Positions 8,884-17,800 of a DNA stretch of 64,000 nucleotides are shown piece by piece (within the stretch, counting starts at the first letter, position 1; the number at the start of each line of letters is the position of its first letter). The translations under genes and the position numbers were made by a program. The notes beneath the pieces were generated by a model that saw only the letters and a program-made list of their open reading frames with translations, ran no database searches and had not been told where the DNA came from. Origin of the DNA: Pseudomonadota bacterium (lineage in GTDB: Bacteria; Desulfobacterota; Desulfovibrionia; Desulfovibrionales; Desulfovibrionaceae); NCBI GenBank assembly GCA_023390395.1, contig JAEWCY010000216.1:1-64000 (forward strand), read 5' to 3'.

Positions 8884-9780
8884 ATGCGAGTTTTCGTCAC
8901 CGGAGCCACGGGCTTCGTGGGATCGGCCGTCGTTCGGGAACTGCTCGAAGCCGGTCATGAAGTGGTGGGCCTGGCCCGTTCGCAAGCGGCGGCCCGGGCG
9001 CTCGTGGCCGCCGGCGCGCAGGCGCACGGCGGCTCCCTCGAGGACCCTGAAAGCCTGCGCCGTGGCGCGGCCGCCGCCGACGGCGTGATCCACACGGCCT
9101 TTAACCACGACTTCACGAAATTCAAGGACAATTGCGAGACAGACCGGCGCGCCGTCGCGACCTTGTGCGAGGCCTTGGCCGGCTCCGGACGGCCCCTGGT
9201 CGTGACCTCGGCCCTGGGGATACTGCCCCAGGGCAGCCTGGCCACCGAGGACACGGAGCCGGCCGCGGGAGCGGCCTCCCACCTCCGTGCGCCGTCCGAG
9301 GCCGAGGCCCGTGCCGCGGCCGCCGCCGGCGGGCGCGTGTCGCTGGTGCGCCTGGCCCCGACGGTCCACGGCGACGGGGACCACGGCTTCGTGCCCCTGC
9401 TCGCCGCGCTGGCCCGGCGCACGGGCGTTTCGGCCTACGTGGGCGACGGGGAAAACCGTTGGCCGGCCGTGCACCGCCTCGACGCCGCCCGCCTTTACCG
9501 GCTCGTCCTGGAGGAAGGCGCGACCCGGGCGGTCTGCCATGCCGTGGCCGAGGAAGGGGTGGCGTTTCGCGACATCGCCGGCGTGATCGGCCGACGGCTC
9601 GGCCTGCCGGTCCGGGCCGTTCCCGCGTCGGAGGCGGCCGGGCATTTCGGCTGGTTCGCGCCCTTCGCGGCCATGGACATTCCGGCCTCGAGCCGGCGCA
9701 CCCGTGAATGGCTGGGCTGGCGGCCGAGCGGGCCCGGACTCATCGAGGACCTGGATCGGCCGGGCTATTTCGAGAGCTGA
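8884..9780 (+). CDS. NAD-dependent epimerase/dehydratase family protein
   Basis: A 298-residue extended short-chain dehydrogenase. The Rossmann NAD(P) motif TGATGFVGSAVVREL lies at the very N-terminus. The catalytic Tyr-x3-Lys motif is not obvious: the usual region reads SHLRAPSEAEA, so this belongs to the atypical NmrA/epimerase-like branch. Its substrate is unknown. The AAGGAGACATCGCG ribosome-binding site fits the start well. It is divergently paired with the AraC regulator at 7756-8748, an arrangement common for inducible carbonyl-metabolising enzymes. Confidence 0.85.
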   Translation: MRVFVTGATGFVGSAVVRELLEAGHEVVGLARSQAAARALVAAGAQAHGGSLEDPESLRRGAAAADGVIHTAFNHDFTKFKDNCETDRRAVATLCEALAGSGRPLVVTSALGILPQGSLATEDTEPAAGAASHLRAPSEAEARAAAAAGGRVSLVRLAPTVHGDGDHGFVPLLAALARRTGVSAYVGDGENRWPAVHRLDAARLYRLVLEEGATRAVCHAVAEEGVAFRDIAGVIGRRLGLPVRAVPASEAAGHFGWFAPFAAMDIPASSRRTREWLGWRPSGPGLIEDLDRPGYFES

Positions 9781-10158
9781 ACCGGGAACACGCCGGGATG
9801 GCCGTCGCCTCCTTTCCCTTCATGCCGGCTCGGCAGGCTGTCCGGGCCGTCGGATGCCTTCGAAGGGGCCAGAAGCCCCGTGCTCCCGGTCGGTTGGGGG
9901 CGGTGGAGCGCAGATGGACCCCTGGAACCCGGAGGCTTTCTGGCACGGGGAGGGACGGGGTGCGGTCGGCCGTCGCCCGGGGAGGACACCGTGATTCCGG
10001 GCGACGGCCGAGGACTCTATGATTTCACGACCGCAAATGAACCCCATCGGCTTTTGCAACACCGCGGGAAAGCGGACCTTCCACACCGGTCAATGGATCG
10101 GAGCCCGATGCTGCCGGGGGGAGTCCGTCCTGACCGGAAGCCGACAGGGAAAATGCGC
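9781..10158. other. Intergenic region, no gene recognised
   Basis: This 378-base spacer lies between the epimerase gene and the convergent end of the sigma-54 regulator gene. Short frames on both strands look like shadows, with no ribosome-binding sites. It marks the left edge of the 10-30 kb metabolic island; I see no repeat or tRNA there. Confidence 0.5.
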
Positions 10159-11715
10159 TCAGCCAGTGTTTCTGTGGCGGGAATGCGGACGTTTGGCGGG
10201 CGAGGGCATGGGGTGCGGCAATTCCCGCCCCCTGTGGGCGTCCTCGGACGTCTTTTTCGCGAGGGCGGCCCCCTCCGTGGCGCTGTGCAGCCCGAGATCC
10301 CGCATCTTCTTGTAGAGCTTGTTGCGGGAAATGCCCAGGACGCGGGCGGCCAGGGTCTTGTTGTACTCCGTGCTGGCCAGCACGGCCGAGAGCACCTTGC
10401 GCTCGGCTTCGGCTCCGGCCTTGGCGAGATTTTGTTCCTCCACCTGGAAATCGTCGGCGGGCTTGGGCCGTTCATTGCGCATCTCGCGCAGGAATCGATC
10501 CGGCAAGTGGTCGATGGTCAGGACATCGCCGTCATCCTCAAGGCTGTACAGCGCGAAGGTCAGGACGTTTTTGAGTTCACGGATGTTGCCGCGCCAGGAG
10601 TAGAGGCTGAAAACGCGGTACAATTCGTTGGAGATCGTGATTTCCCTGGCCCGCTTGTGCCCCAGGTTCTGCTCTATGAAATAACGGGTCAGGAGGGGGA
10701 TGTCGCTGATCCTTTCGCGCAGGGAGGGGACGGTCAATTCGAGAATATTCAGCCTGTGGTAGAGATCTTCCCGGAAATTTCTGTTTTTTACCAATTCGGC
10801 GAGGTTCCTATTGGTCGCAGCGATAAGGCGGAAATCCGAATGCAGGTTGCCGGAATGGGCAATCTTCTGTATCTCGCCGCTTTCCAGAACGCGCAAGAGT
10901 TTTGCCTGCAGGGGCATGGAAAGCTCGCCGATTTCATCGAGAAAAATCGTGCCCTTGTCCGCCTGTTCAAACTTCCCTTTCATCCCGCCGGACTTGGCTC
11001 CGGTGAATGCTCCGGCCTCATAGCCGAAGAGTTCCGACTCCATCAGTTCATGGGGCAGCGCCGCACAGTTGACGGTGACGAAAGGCTTTGAAGCGCGATC
11101 ACTGGCCGAGTGCAGAGCCTGGGCAATCAGTTCCTTGCCTGTGCCGCTTTCACCGATAAGCAAAATGGGCTCTCTGCTTTTGGCAAAACGCTTGCCCCGT
11201 TTCTTCATGGCCTGCATGGCCTCGGATTCTCCGACAATGCTCTCGAAAGTATGGAGCATTCCGTGTTTCTTCTGCGTCTTGCGCTCGTAGTAATGCGCCT
11301 GCATCTCGAGGTTTCGTACCATCTCCAGCAGTGAAAGGAGTTTGTCCTTGCTGATGTTGGGGGAAACGCTTTCGATGGTGACGCCGACCAGTTCTCCGTT
11401 CGCATCCAGAACAGGGTAACGGAAGGAAACCCCTTGGGCGTTGTCCTTGGTGACGCTCGAGCAGAGCGTGAGTTTTCGGGTGCGAATTGCCGTCATAACT
11501 CCCTGTTCGGCGGTGAGAAAAAGCTCGGAGACGTGCTTGCCGACAATGTCCGGCGGGAGGTTGTACATTTCCAAATATGTCTTATTGGCATAGAGGAAGT
11601 CGCCGGTCGCGGACAAAATGGCTATGCCGGTGTGCAGCAATTCAAAGACCCCGGAGTACGGGCTCTCGGCAAGTTTCGCGAGCGCTTCGGGTGTAGCAAA
11701 ATTGTGATTGGGCAT
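10159..11715 (-). CDS. Sigma-54-dependent regulator (PAS, AAA+, Fis HTH)
   Basis: A 518-residue enhancer-binding protein. A PAS domain (residues about 15-125) replaces the receiver domain, so it senses a small ligand or redox state rather than a phosphoryl signal. The AAA+ domain has Walker A GESGTGKE (188-195), the sigma-54 contact loop GAFTGA (235-240) and Walker B TIFLDE (256-261). A Fis-type helix-turn-helix (about 445-480) is followed by a charged tail. The start chosen is the ATG of MPNHNF; an in-frame GTG at 11760 would add 15 residues. It lies at the edge of the island and is the natural activator of the sigma-54 promoters at 12201, 20033, 29146 and 29385. Confidence 0.93.
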   Translation of the reverse strand: MPNHNFATPEALAKLAESPYSGVFELLHTGIAILSATGDFLYANKTYLEMYNLPPDIVGKHVSELFLTAEQGVMTAIRTRKLTLCSSVTKDNAQGVSFRYPVLDANGELVGVTIESVSPNISKDKLLSLLEMVRNLEMQAHYYERKTQKKHGMLHTFESIVGESEAMQAMKKRGKRFAKSREPILLIGESGTGKELIAQALHSASDRASKPFVTVNCAALPHELMESELFGYEAGAFTGAKSGGMKGKFEQADKGTIFLDEIGELSMPLQAKLLRVLESGEIQKIAHSGNLHSDFRLIAATNRNLAELVKNRNFREDLYHRLNILELTVPSLRERISDIPLLTRYFIEQNLGHKRAREITISNELYRVFSLYSWRGNIRELKNVLTFALYSLEDDGDVLTIDHLPDRFLREMRNERPKPADDFQVEEQNLAKAGAEAERKVLSAVLASTEYNKTLAARVLGISRNKLYKKMRDLGLHSATEGAALAKKTSEDAHRGRELPHPMPSPAKRPHSRHRNTG

Positions 11716-12013
11716 ACGGCGGTCCTGTATCGGCTGCATAAAAACCCAACTGACCTCCACCCTCGTCGAAAAGGCGGCAAGATCGTTTGAGGACCAAGGT
11801 GGGAACAGTCAAATTCAATTGTTTTTTCAACATTAGGGAGGAAAGCCGCCGCCGTCAATAGGCCCAAGACGGGTATGCGCTCACCTCCAACAGTCCTGTC
11901 TCTGTAGCCAGCTTTTCCGCTGCGGCCTTCAGGCCTGAAAATTTCATGCAACTATCCTAACTGTCTTTTTTTGAATGATTTTTTTGGGGAATATACGACG
12001 CGGTTGTTCATCA

Positions 12014-12022
12014 GTGTACCGA
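12014..12022 (+). promoter_or_regulatory. Candidate UAS for the sigma-54 regulator
   Basis: GTGTACCGA occurs here, about 180 bases upstream of the sigma-54 promoter at 12201. The same nonamer lies upstream of the dctP promoter (20203-20211) and in the GRE/activase intergenic region (29253-29261). This distance is normal for an enhancer-binding protein. Confidence 0.5.
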
Positions 12023-12200
12023 TTTCGCGACAAACAGCACATATATGAAGACGGCCGTCTGTTGTTAAATGCAGTAAATTCAGTGTATTGGGTGGAGTGT
12101 GGCCGGCGCGGCGACAAGGCGCTACGATTTTTGTCTCGGCTGTAGGCGCGGAAGGCCTTCTGTGAAATATAATATTATGAAATCATTATGAATATTTTTT

Positions 12201-12216
12201 GGTATGGGCCTTGCTA
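12201..12216 (+). promoter_or_regulatory. Sigma-54 -24/-12 promoter candidate
   Basis: TGGTATGGGCCTTGCT differs from the consensus TGGYACR-N4-TTGCW only at one position (T for C in the -24 element). It points towards the NhaD-like antiporter gene. The long distance to the start codon (about 560 bases) lowers confidence that it drives that gene directly. Confidence 0.5.
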
Positions 12217-12776
12217 GACTTGCAAAGGCCGTCAGCCGTCAGCCGTCGGCTGCTCCAGGCGCATGGGGAGACGGGCAGCGCCGCGGGGTGTTTGCGCCGG
12301 AAAGCGGGGGCATGGGGAAACGCATTGGGCAACTCGCGAGGTTTGCTTCGATCTCTCAAACGAACAAGGCCGACTGCGACATTCGTATCGGGCCGCGCCG
12401 ATAGGTGCCTCGCTGGAAGGGGCACGCCGCCATTCTAAAGAAACAATACGAACAAAGGTCAAGGTCATTTCAGAAGAGGCCAGCGCTTTGACGGAACTGC
12501 GCGAGGATGCAGCAAAAGAGATGTTGCCCTGACGATATGAAAAAAAGCAGCCGGTGCGGTGAACGAGTTCGGATGGAAGAGGATTCCATGCGGTGGAAGA
12601 GGGCATGAGCCGAAAGGAAGGCCTTGTTCTTGAAAATGCGAGCCAGAGAGGCCAGTGCAGGCCTGGATAAAATCTGCTGCATCTCGAATGATGCTGCCAA
12701 TCGGGGATGTCTCTTTTGGGGATGGAAATCGTATTGAAGATTAACGCCTCTACACGTTAGATTACTTGGAGTAGCT

Positions 12777-14198
12777 ATGCCGACGTTCATGATTCCTCTC
12801 GCCATGTTTTCGGCTCTGCTAGGCATTCCAGCCACGGCCCTGGCCGACCAGCACCTCTCTATTCCTGGTGCGCAACTGACGATCTACTGGGCCATCCCAT
12901 TTGCGTGCATGTTGCTTTCCATCGCCTTGATCCCGTTGTTCGCGCCGCACTTCTGGGAGCACCATTTCGGCAAGATTTCCGTCTTCTGGGCGATGGCCTT
13001 CCTGGTTCCCTGCGCGTTGGCGTACGGGGCCTCCGTCGCCTTCTACGAGTTCCTGCACATCATTTTACTGGACTATATTCCTTTCATCATCCTGCTTTTT
13101 ACGCTCTTTACCGTCGCCGGAGGCGTGCGGCTCAAGGGGGCGCTCACCGGGACTCCCTTGGTCAATACCGGTCTGCTGGCCATCGGCACGGTGCTTGCGA
13201 GCTGGATGGGCACCACCGGCGCGGCCATGATACTCATCCGTCCGTTGTTGCAGGCCAATGCTCATCGCCGCTACAAGGTGCACAGCATCATCTTCTTTAT
13301 TTTCCTGGTCGCCAATATCGGAGGTTCGCTGACGCCCTTGGGCGATCCGCCGCTGTTCTTGGGCTTTTTGAAAGGCGTCAGCTTTTTTTGGGTCACGACC
13401 AACCTTTTTCCCAAGACCCTGATGATGGTGGTGGCCTTGCTGCTGATTTACCTGACGATCGATTCCGTCCTCTACGCCAAGGAAGGCAAGCCCCTGCAGC
13501 CGTTGGACGGCCAAGAGGCGCCGGAGAAGCTCGGCATAGACGGGAAGATCAACCTGCTTTTTCTGCTGGGCGTGGTGGCGGTGGTTCTGGTCACCGGCCT
13601 CTCCCCCCTGGGCGTTGTCACGACGATCCACGGCATCCCCATCGAGGGGCAGAACCTGCTGCGCGACGTGTTGCTGCTGGGCATCGCCTGGCTGTCCCTG
13701 CGCTGCACCGACGGCACGTGCCGCGAGTTGAACGGCTTTTCCTGGGCGCCCATCCAGGAGGTGGCCAAACTTTTCCTGGGCATCTTCATCAGCATGATTC
13801 CGGCCATCGCCATTTTGAAAGCCGGGAGCGATGGCGCGCTTTCCGGACTCATCCAACTCGTGACCCACAACGGCCAGCCCGACAACGCCATGTACCTGTG
13901 GCTCACGGGCATGTTGTCGAGTTTCCTGGACAATGCTCCGACCTATGTGGTCTTTTTCAATACCGCGGGCGGCGATCCCATGCACCTCATGCACAACGCC
14001 CCCGCCACCCTGGCCGCCATTTCGGCCGGCGCGGTCTTCATGGGCGCCAACACCTACATCGGCAACGCGCCCAACTTCATGGTCCGGTCCATCGCGGAAA
14101 ACCAGGGCGTGCGCATGCCGAGTTTTTTCGGCTACATGGCATGGTCCGCGGGCATCCTGATCCCCCTGTTCCTGCTCCTCACCTGGGTGTTCTTCTAG
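12777..14198 (+). CDS. NhaD-like sodium/proton antiporter family permease
   Basis: A 473-residue polytopic protein of the ion-transporter superfamily (NhaD/arsenite permease/CitM fold). Twelve or so hydrophobic segments and the motifs ASWMGTTGAAMILIRPLL, GGSLTPLGDPPLFLGFLKG and SSFLDNAPTYVVFF are seen; the last two are the paired re-entrant substrate/ion-binding motifs of this superfamily. The AGTAGCT spacer after GGAG gives a fair ribosome-binding site. Beside organic-acid carriers and a sigma-54 regulator it could balance Na+ for a TRAP transporter, or carry an organic anion itself. Confidence 0.85.
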   Translation: MPTFMIPLAMFSALLGIPATALADQHLSIPGAQLTIYWAIPFACMLLSIALIPLFAPHFWEHHFGKISVFWAMAFLVPCALAYGASVAFYEFLHIILLDYIPFIILLFTLFTVAGGVRLKGALTGTPLVNTGLLAIGTVLASWMGTTGAAMILIRPLLQANAHRRYKVHSIIFFIFLVANIGGSLTPLGDPPLFLGFLKGVSFFWVTTNLFPKTLMMVVALLLIYLTIDSVLYAKEGKPLQPLDGQEAPEKLGIDGKINLLFLLGVVAVVLVTGLSPLGVVTTIHGIPIEGQNLLRDVLLLGIAWLSLRCTDGTCRELNGFSWAPIQEVAKLFLGIFISMIPAIAILKAGSDGALSGLIQLVTHNGQPDNAMYLWLTGMLSSFLDNAPTYVVFFNTAGGDPMHLMHNAPATLAAISAGAVFMGANTYIGNAPNFMVRSIAENQGVRMPSFFGYMAWSAGILIPLFLLLTWVFF

Positions 14199-14322
14199 GC
14201 CGGACCGGGCAAGCTCGGGCGGGGCGTCGGCTCCCGGGGCCCCCGGTCGAGCGCCCACCGATCCTGACGATGCGGCCCTGTCGCCGGCGCAGCGCCGTCG
14301 GGTTCCCCGAGGCCATTGGCGG

Positions 14323-15603
14323 TCAAGCGGCGGCCTTGCGCCACCGAGGGGCCTCTTCCTTGATCGGCAGGTTCACCAGGGCGGCCATGCTCGCCAGGGC
14401 GACGTCCACCCACCAGACCCAGAACAGGTTCCCCGCGGTCTCCATGGCCACGCCGCCCAGCCAGGCCCCGAAAAAGCCGCCGATCTGGTGCGTGAAGAAG
14501 GTCAGCCCGAACAAGGTCGCCACATAGCGCTGGCCGAACAGCTTTCCCACGATGCCGGCCGTCGGGGGCACGGTCGCGAGCCAGGTAAAGCCCGTGGCTG
14601 CGGAAAAAACATAGAAAGCCAGCTCGGACTTCGAGGAAAAGATGAACAGCATGATCATCACGGCCCGGGCGGCGTACGTGACGGCCAGCACGTTCTTCAT
14701 GCGGTAATACTTGCCGAGGATGCCGGCGCCGATGCAGCCGGCGATATTGCACAGGCCGATCAGGGAAATGCTGGCCGCGGACACTGCGGCGGTGTGCCCG
14801 CAGGCGGTCACCTCGCCGGGAAGGTGCGTGACGAGAAAGGCCACGTGAAAACCACAGGTGAAAAATCCGGCATTGAGAAAAAGGAAACTCGGGTCGCGCA
14901 GGGCGGTGCGGATTTGCTCCCTGAGTCCCTCGCGCGCCAGCGGCGTTTCCGGCCTGAACGCGTCCGGATGGCGTTCGGACCTGGGCACGGGCGGATTGCG
15001 CCGGCAAAGCGCCCAGGCCGGGTAGACGGCCGCCAGCGCGACGGCGGCCAGGACCGCCAGGCTGGTGGAGTAACCGCGCAGTTGGATGCAAAACTGGACG
15101 ACGGGAGCGAAGACGAACTGCCCCAGCGATCCGCCCGAGTTGATGATGCCGCTGGCCACCGAGCGCTTGTCCGGGGGGATGCGGCCGCCCACGATCCCGA
15201 TGAGGATGGCGAAGCTGCCGGCCGCGATCCCGGCCGGGGAAAAGAGCCCCTGGGCCAGGATGAGGATCCAGACGTCGTCCGAGGCCATGGTCAGGAACTG
15301 GCCGGCCGCGATGCAAAGCGCCCCCACGGCCAGAGCGGCGAACGCGTGGCCCTTGTCCACCCAGGCCCCGAAAAGCGGCTGGAACAGGCCCCAGGATATC
15401 TGCCCTATGGCCAGCGCCGTGCTCACCTCGGCGATGGTCAGGCCCTTGTCCATGATGATCGGATGGACGAACAGGCCCACGGTCAGGCGCACGCCGTACG
15501 CGACCATGAGGATGAAGCCCGCGAGAAAAACGCTCGTCCACATGCCGTACGCGGGAAGGGACAGGCCGGGCGCAGCCGCGCGGGCTCCGGATGCATCAGA
15601 CAT
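14323..15603 (-). CDS. MFS transporter, monocarboxylate-like
   Basis: A 426-residue protein with 12 predicted membrane helices of the major facilitator superfamily. The helix 2-3 loop motif appears as GAWVDKGH, and the segments GLTIAEVSTALAIGQISWGL and RSVASGIINSGGSLGQF resemble the oxalate/formate and monocarboxylate porter branch. A hydrophilic linker of about 45 residues separates the two halves. The ATG (MSDASG) is preceded by GCGAGG; an upstream extension of the frame has no support. Its gene is in line with dctPQM but separated by a hairpin, so it may be expressed independently. Confidence 0.87.
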   Translation of the reverse strand: MSDASGARAAAPGLSLPAYGMWTSVFLAGFILMVAYGVRLTVGLFVHPIIMDKGLTIAEVSTALAIGQISWGLFQPLFGAWVDKGHAFAALAVGALCIAAGQFLTMASDDVWILILAQGLFSPAGIAAGSFAILIGIVGGRIPPDKRSVASGIINSGGSLGQFVFAPVVQFCIQLRGYSTSLAVLAAVALAAVYPAWALCRRNPPVPRSERHPDAFRPETPLAREGLREQIRTALRDPSFLFLNAGFFTCGFHVAFLVTHLPGEVTACGHTAAVSAASISLIGLCNIAGCIGAGILGKYYRMKNVLAVTYAARAVMIMLFIFSSKSELAFYVFSAATGFTWLATVPPTAGIVGKLFGQRYVATLFGLTFFTHQIGGFFGAWLGGVAMETAGNLFWVWWVDVALASMAALVNLPIKEEAPRWRKAAA

Positions 15604-15666
15604 ACTCGCCTCGCAGTCTTGAGGGGGGAATTCCGCCGGGCGTGAATTCCGGCCCATTGCACGACG

Positions 15667-15702
15667 AAGGCCGGGAAAAGGCTGTCGCCTTTCCCCGGCC
15701 TT
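15667..15702 (-). terminator. Hairpin between dctM and the MFS gene
   Basis: A 16-bp stem with one mismatch (AAGGCCGGGAAAAGGC against GCCTTTCCCCGGCCTT) and a TGTC loop, placed 58 bases after the dctM stop. There is no clear T tract on the minus strand, so it may only weaken read-through or stabilise the dctPQM message. Confidence 0.5.
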
Positions 15703-15759
15703 GCCAGCCCATATGCAAAACCGGGCTGCGCATTTTGCCATGTCAGGACTTGGGAACCG

Positions 15760-17082
15760 TCAGGGATGGGAACTGCTCATCATGTGGTGCACGGGACCGA
15801 GAACAAGATCCGGCCAAATGCACATCACAAGGACGGTGATCATGAGGATGAACAGGAACGGCGCCGCCCCCTTGTAGATGTTCATCACCGATATGTGCTG
15901 GCAGACGCCGCGCACCACGAACACGTTGAGGTCGACCGGGGGAGAAATGCCGGCCAGCACCATCATGACCGTCACGAACACGCCGAACCAGACCGGGTTG
16001 ACGCCGTACTGCTGGGTGATGGGGAACATGAAGGGCATGGTCAGGACCAGGATGGACGTGGACTCCAGGATGCAGCCCAGGATCAGGAAAAGAATGAACA
16101 TCAAGAAAATAAGCATGTTGTAAGACATATTCATGCCGACGAACGAATTGACCATATGGTGCGTGGTGCCCGTGGTGACCATGAAGCGCGCCATCAGCCA
16201 GCCGCCGATGAACAGGAAGAAGATGGCCGCGCTCATCTTGGCCCCCTCCCGGAAGGCCGGGACGAGCAGTTTTTTGGTCAGACGCCCCATGCAGGCCGCG
16301 ATGATGATGACGCCCACCACGCCCATGGCGGCAGCCTCGGTGGGAGTGGCCAGGCCGCCGTAGATGCCGCCCACGACGATGGCGAAGGTCACCATGATGG
16401 GAATGGCGGCGGGCAGGCACTGGAAGCGTTCCTTCCAGGTGCAGCTGGGCTGCTTCGGCCCCAGGGCCGGGGTGATGCAGCAGCGGACGATGCAGTACAG
16501 GGCGAACAGGGCCGTGGTGAGCAGACCGGGGCCGAGGATGGCGATGAACATCTCGCCCGCCGACTGGTCCGTGAGCACCGCGTAGATGATCACGAACACG
16601 CTGGGCGGAATGATGGCCGCCAGGCCGCCCGAGGCGGCAATGGCGCCCGCGGCCAGTTTCTGGTCGTAACCGGCTTTTTCCAGCTCCGGGATGACGGTCG
16701 AGGCCATGGTGGCGGAAGCCGCCGCCGTGGAACCGGTCACCGCGCCGAAGCAGGCCGCGGCGAAGATGCCCGCGGCGGTCAGGCCGCCGGGCAGAAAGCC
16801 TATCCATCGCCGGAAGGCCACGAAGAGGTCGCCGACAATGCCGGTATGGTAGGCTATGGACCCCATGAAGATGAACAACGGGATACTCATCAGGGAAAAG
16901 TTGCTCGCCTGTTCCCAGGCCACGAACATGGTCTGGGTCGAGGCATTGACGACTCCCAATGTGAAGCAAAGCCCGATGCTGGCCACGGCGCACATGGCGT
17001 AGGCCATGGGCATGCCCGCTACGGATAGGGCGAGCATCACGACGATGCCGGCATATCCCAGCATGACTGGATCGAAATGCAT
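15760..17082 (-). CDS. dctM: TRAP transporter large permease (DctM)
   Basis: A 440-residue membrane protein with the TRAP large-subunit signatures: FSLMSIPLFIFMGSIAYHTG, the AACFGAVTGSTAAASATM hairpin, SGGLAAIIPPSVFVIIYAV, and GLATPTEAAAMGVVG. It forms the Na+-driven channel that takes substrate from DctP across the inner membrane. Its ATG overlaps the dctQ stop by one base, so the two are coupled. A chloroplast-like Cys-rich loop (CCITPALGPKQPSCTW) in the middle is unusual but does not interrupt known motifs. Confidence 0.93.
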   Translation of the reverse strand: MHFDPVMLGYAGIVVMLALSVAGMPMAYAMCAVASIGLCFTLGVVNASTQTMFVAWEQASNFSLMSIPLFIFMGSIAYHTGIVGDLFVAFRRWIGFLPGGLTAAGIFAAACFGAVTGSTAAASATMASTVIPELEKAGYDQKLAAGAIAASGGLAAIIPPSVFVIIYAVLTDQSAGEMFIAILGPGLLTTALFALYCIVRCCITPALGPKQPSCTWKERFQCLPAAIPIMVTFAIVVGGIYGGLATPTEAAAMGVVGVIIIAACMGRLTKKLLVPAFREGAKMSAAIFFLFIGGWLMARFMVTTGTTHHMVNSFVGMNMSYNMLIFLMFILFLILGCILESTSILVLTMPFMFPITQQYGVNPVWFGVFVTVMMVLAGISPPVDLNVFVVRGVCQHISVMNIYKGAAPFLFILMITVLVMCIWPDLVLGPVHHMMSSSHP

Positions 17083-17708
17083 TACTTTCTTCCTCCGTTG
17101 CGAAGTTGCTGATACGCACGAACGGCATTGGCGAGCAGGGCCAGCGTCAGTATGAGAAAGCCGAACGTCATGATCACGCGCATGGGCCAGAAGGGATAAC
17201 GGAAGTCGGTTCCGCTTTCCTTCAAAACGATGGAGGTGGGAATCTCGAAGGAGCTGCGAACGGTCGCTGCCAGCATCCACAAGAAAGCAACGGACCTGGT
17301 CACCATGTCGCAGATCAGCTTCTTTTTAGTCGAATAATTCGCATAGAGAATGTCGAGCAGGATATGATCGTTGTCCAATTCCACCCGGGGAACGGCAAGA
17401 AAGATGCCGCCGATGAGGAACAAACCGCTGCCTTCGATGGCCCAGGACAGGGGCGTTCCGAAGAAGTTGCGACCAATGACGTCCGTGCAGATGACCACCA
17501 GAATGGCGGGATAGAGCACATACATGCTGCCCATGAGGCAGAGGTCGGTCACTTTGTCCAGGACCTTCATCCAGCCGACTTTGGGCAGGTCTTCGGCGCC
17601 CTCTTTTACGGGAACGCAAGGACCGCATTTCCCCGCCACATCGATGTCATCGACCGCCAGCTCGGCCCACCCGGCTCCACCGCTGGGTTCCGTGTCATCT
17701 TTCAACAT
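17082..17708 (-). CDS. dctQ: TRAP transporter small permease (DctQ)
   Basis: A 208-residue protein with four membrane helices in its C-terminal 150 residues. The family features VICTDVIGRNFFGTPLSWAIE and LDNDHILLDILYANY are clear. An N-terminal hydrophilic extension of about 55 residues, with a CGPC motif (GKCGPCVPVKEG), precedes the first helix and is longer than usual for DctQ. The start follows AAGGAGTTTCCT. It is the second gene of dctPQM. Confidence 0.9.
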   Translation of the reverse strand: MLKDDTEPSGGAGWAELAVDDIDVAGKCGPCVPVKEGAEDLPKVGWMKVLDKVTDLCLMGSMYVLYPAILVVICTDVIGRNFFGTPLSWAIEGSGLFLIGGIFLAVPRVELDNDHILLDILYANYSTKKKLICDMVTRSVAFLWMLAATVRSSFEIPTSIVLKESGTDFRYPFWPMRVIMTFGFLILTLALLANAVRAYQQLRNGGRK

Positions 17709-17800
17709 AGGAAACTCCTTGTCGGTGCGGAAATCCCCTGCGGACTCCGGAACCGCGATTCCGGAGTCCGGCATGGGGAACTGCAGTGCGAACGGTGTGT

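Larger units (their letters stand above)
11716..12776. other. Long divergent intergenic region
   Basis: About 1.06 kb without a convincing gene, AT-richer than its surroundings, between the sigma-54 regulator and the antiporter gene. It contains a UAS-like nonamer (12014-12022) and a sigma-54 -24/-12 match (12201-12216). The ~560 bases between that promoter and the antiporter start would be a long untranslated leader; a small RNA is possible, but I see no clear structure. Confidence 0.5.

Noticed and set aside
12228..12253. Tandem GTCAGCC-like repeats
   Set aside because: Only three short imperfect copies and no associated feature; not a CRISPR or a known operator.
12470..12835. Minus-strand frame overlapping the antiporter start
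   Set aside because: Poor composition, overlaps the well-supported antiporter gene, and no ribosome-binding site.
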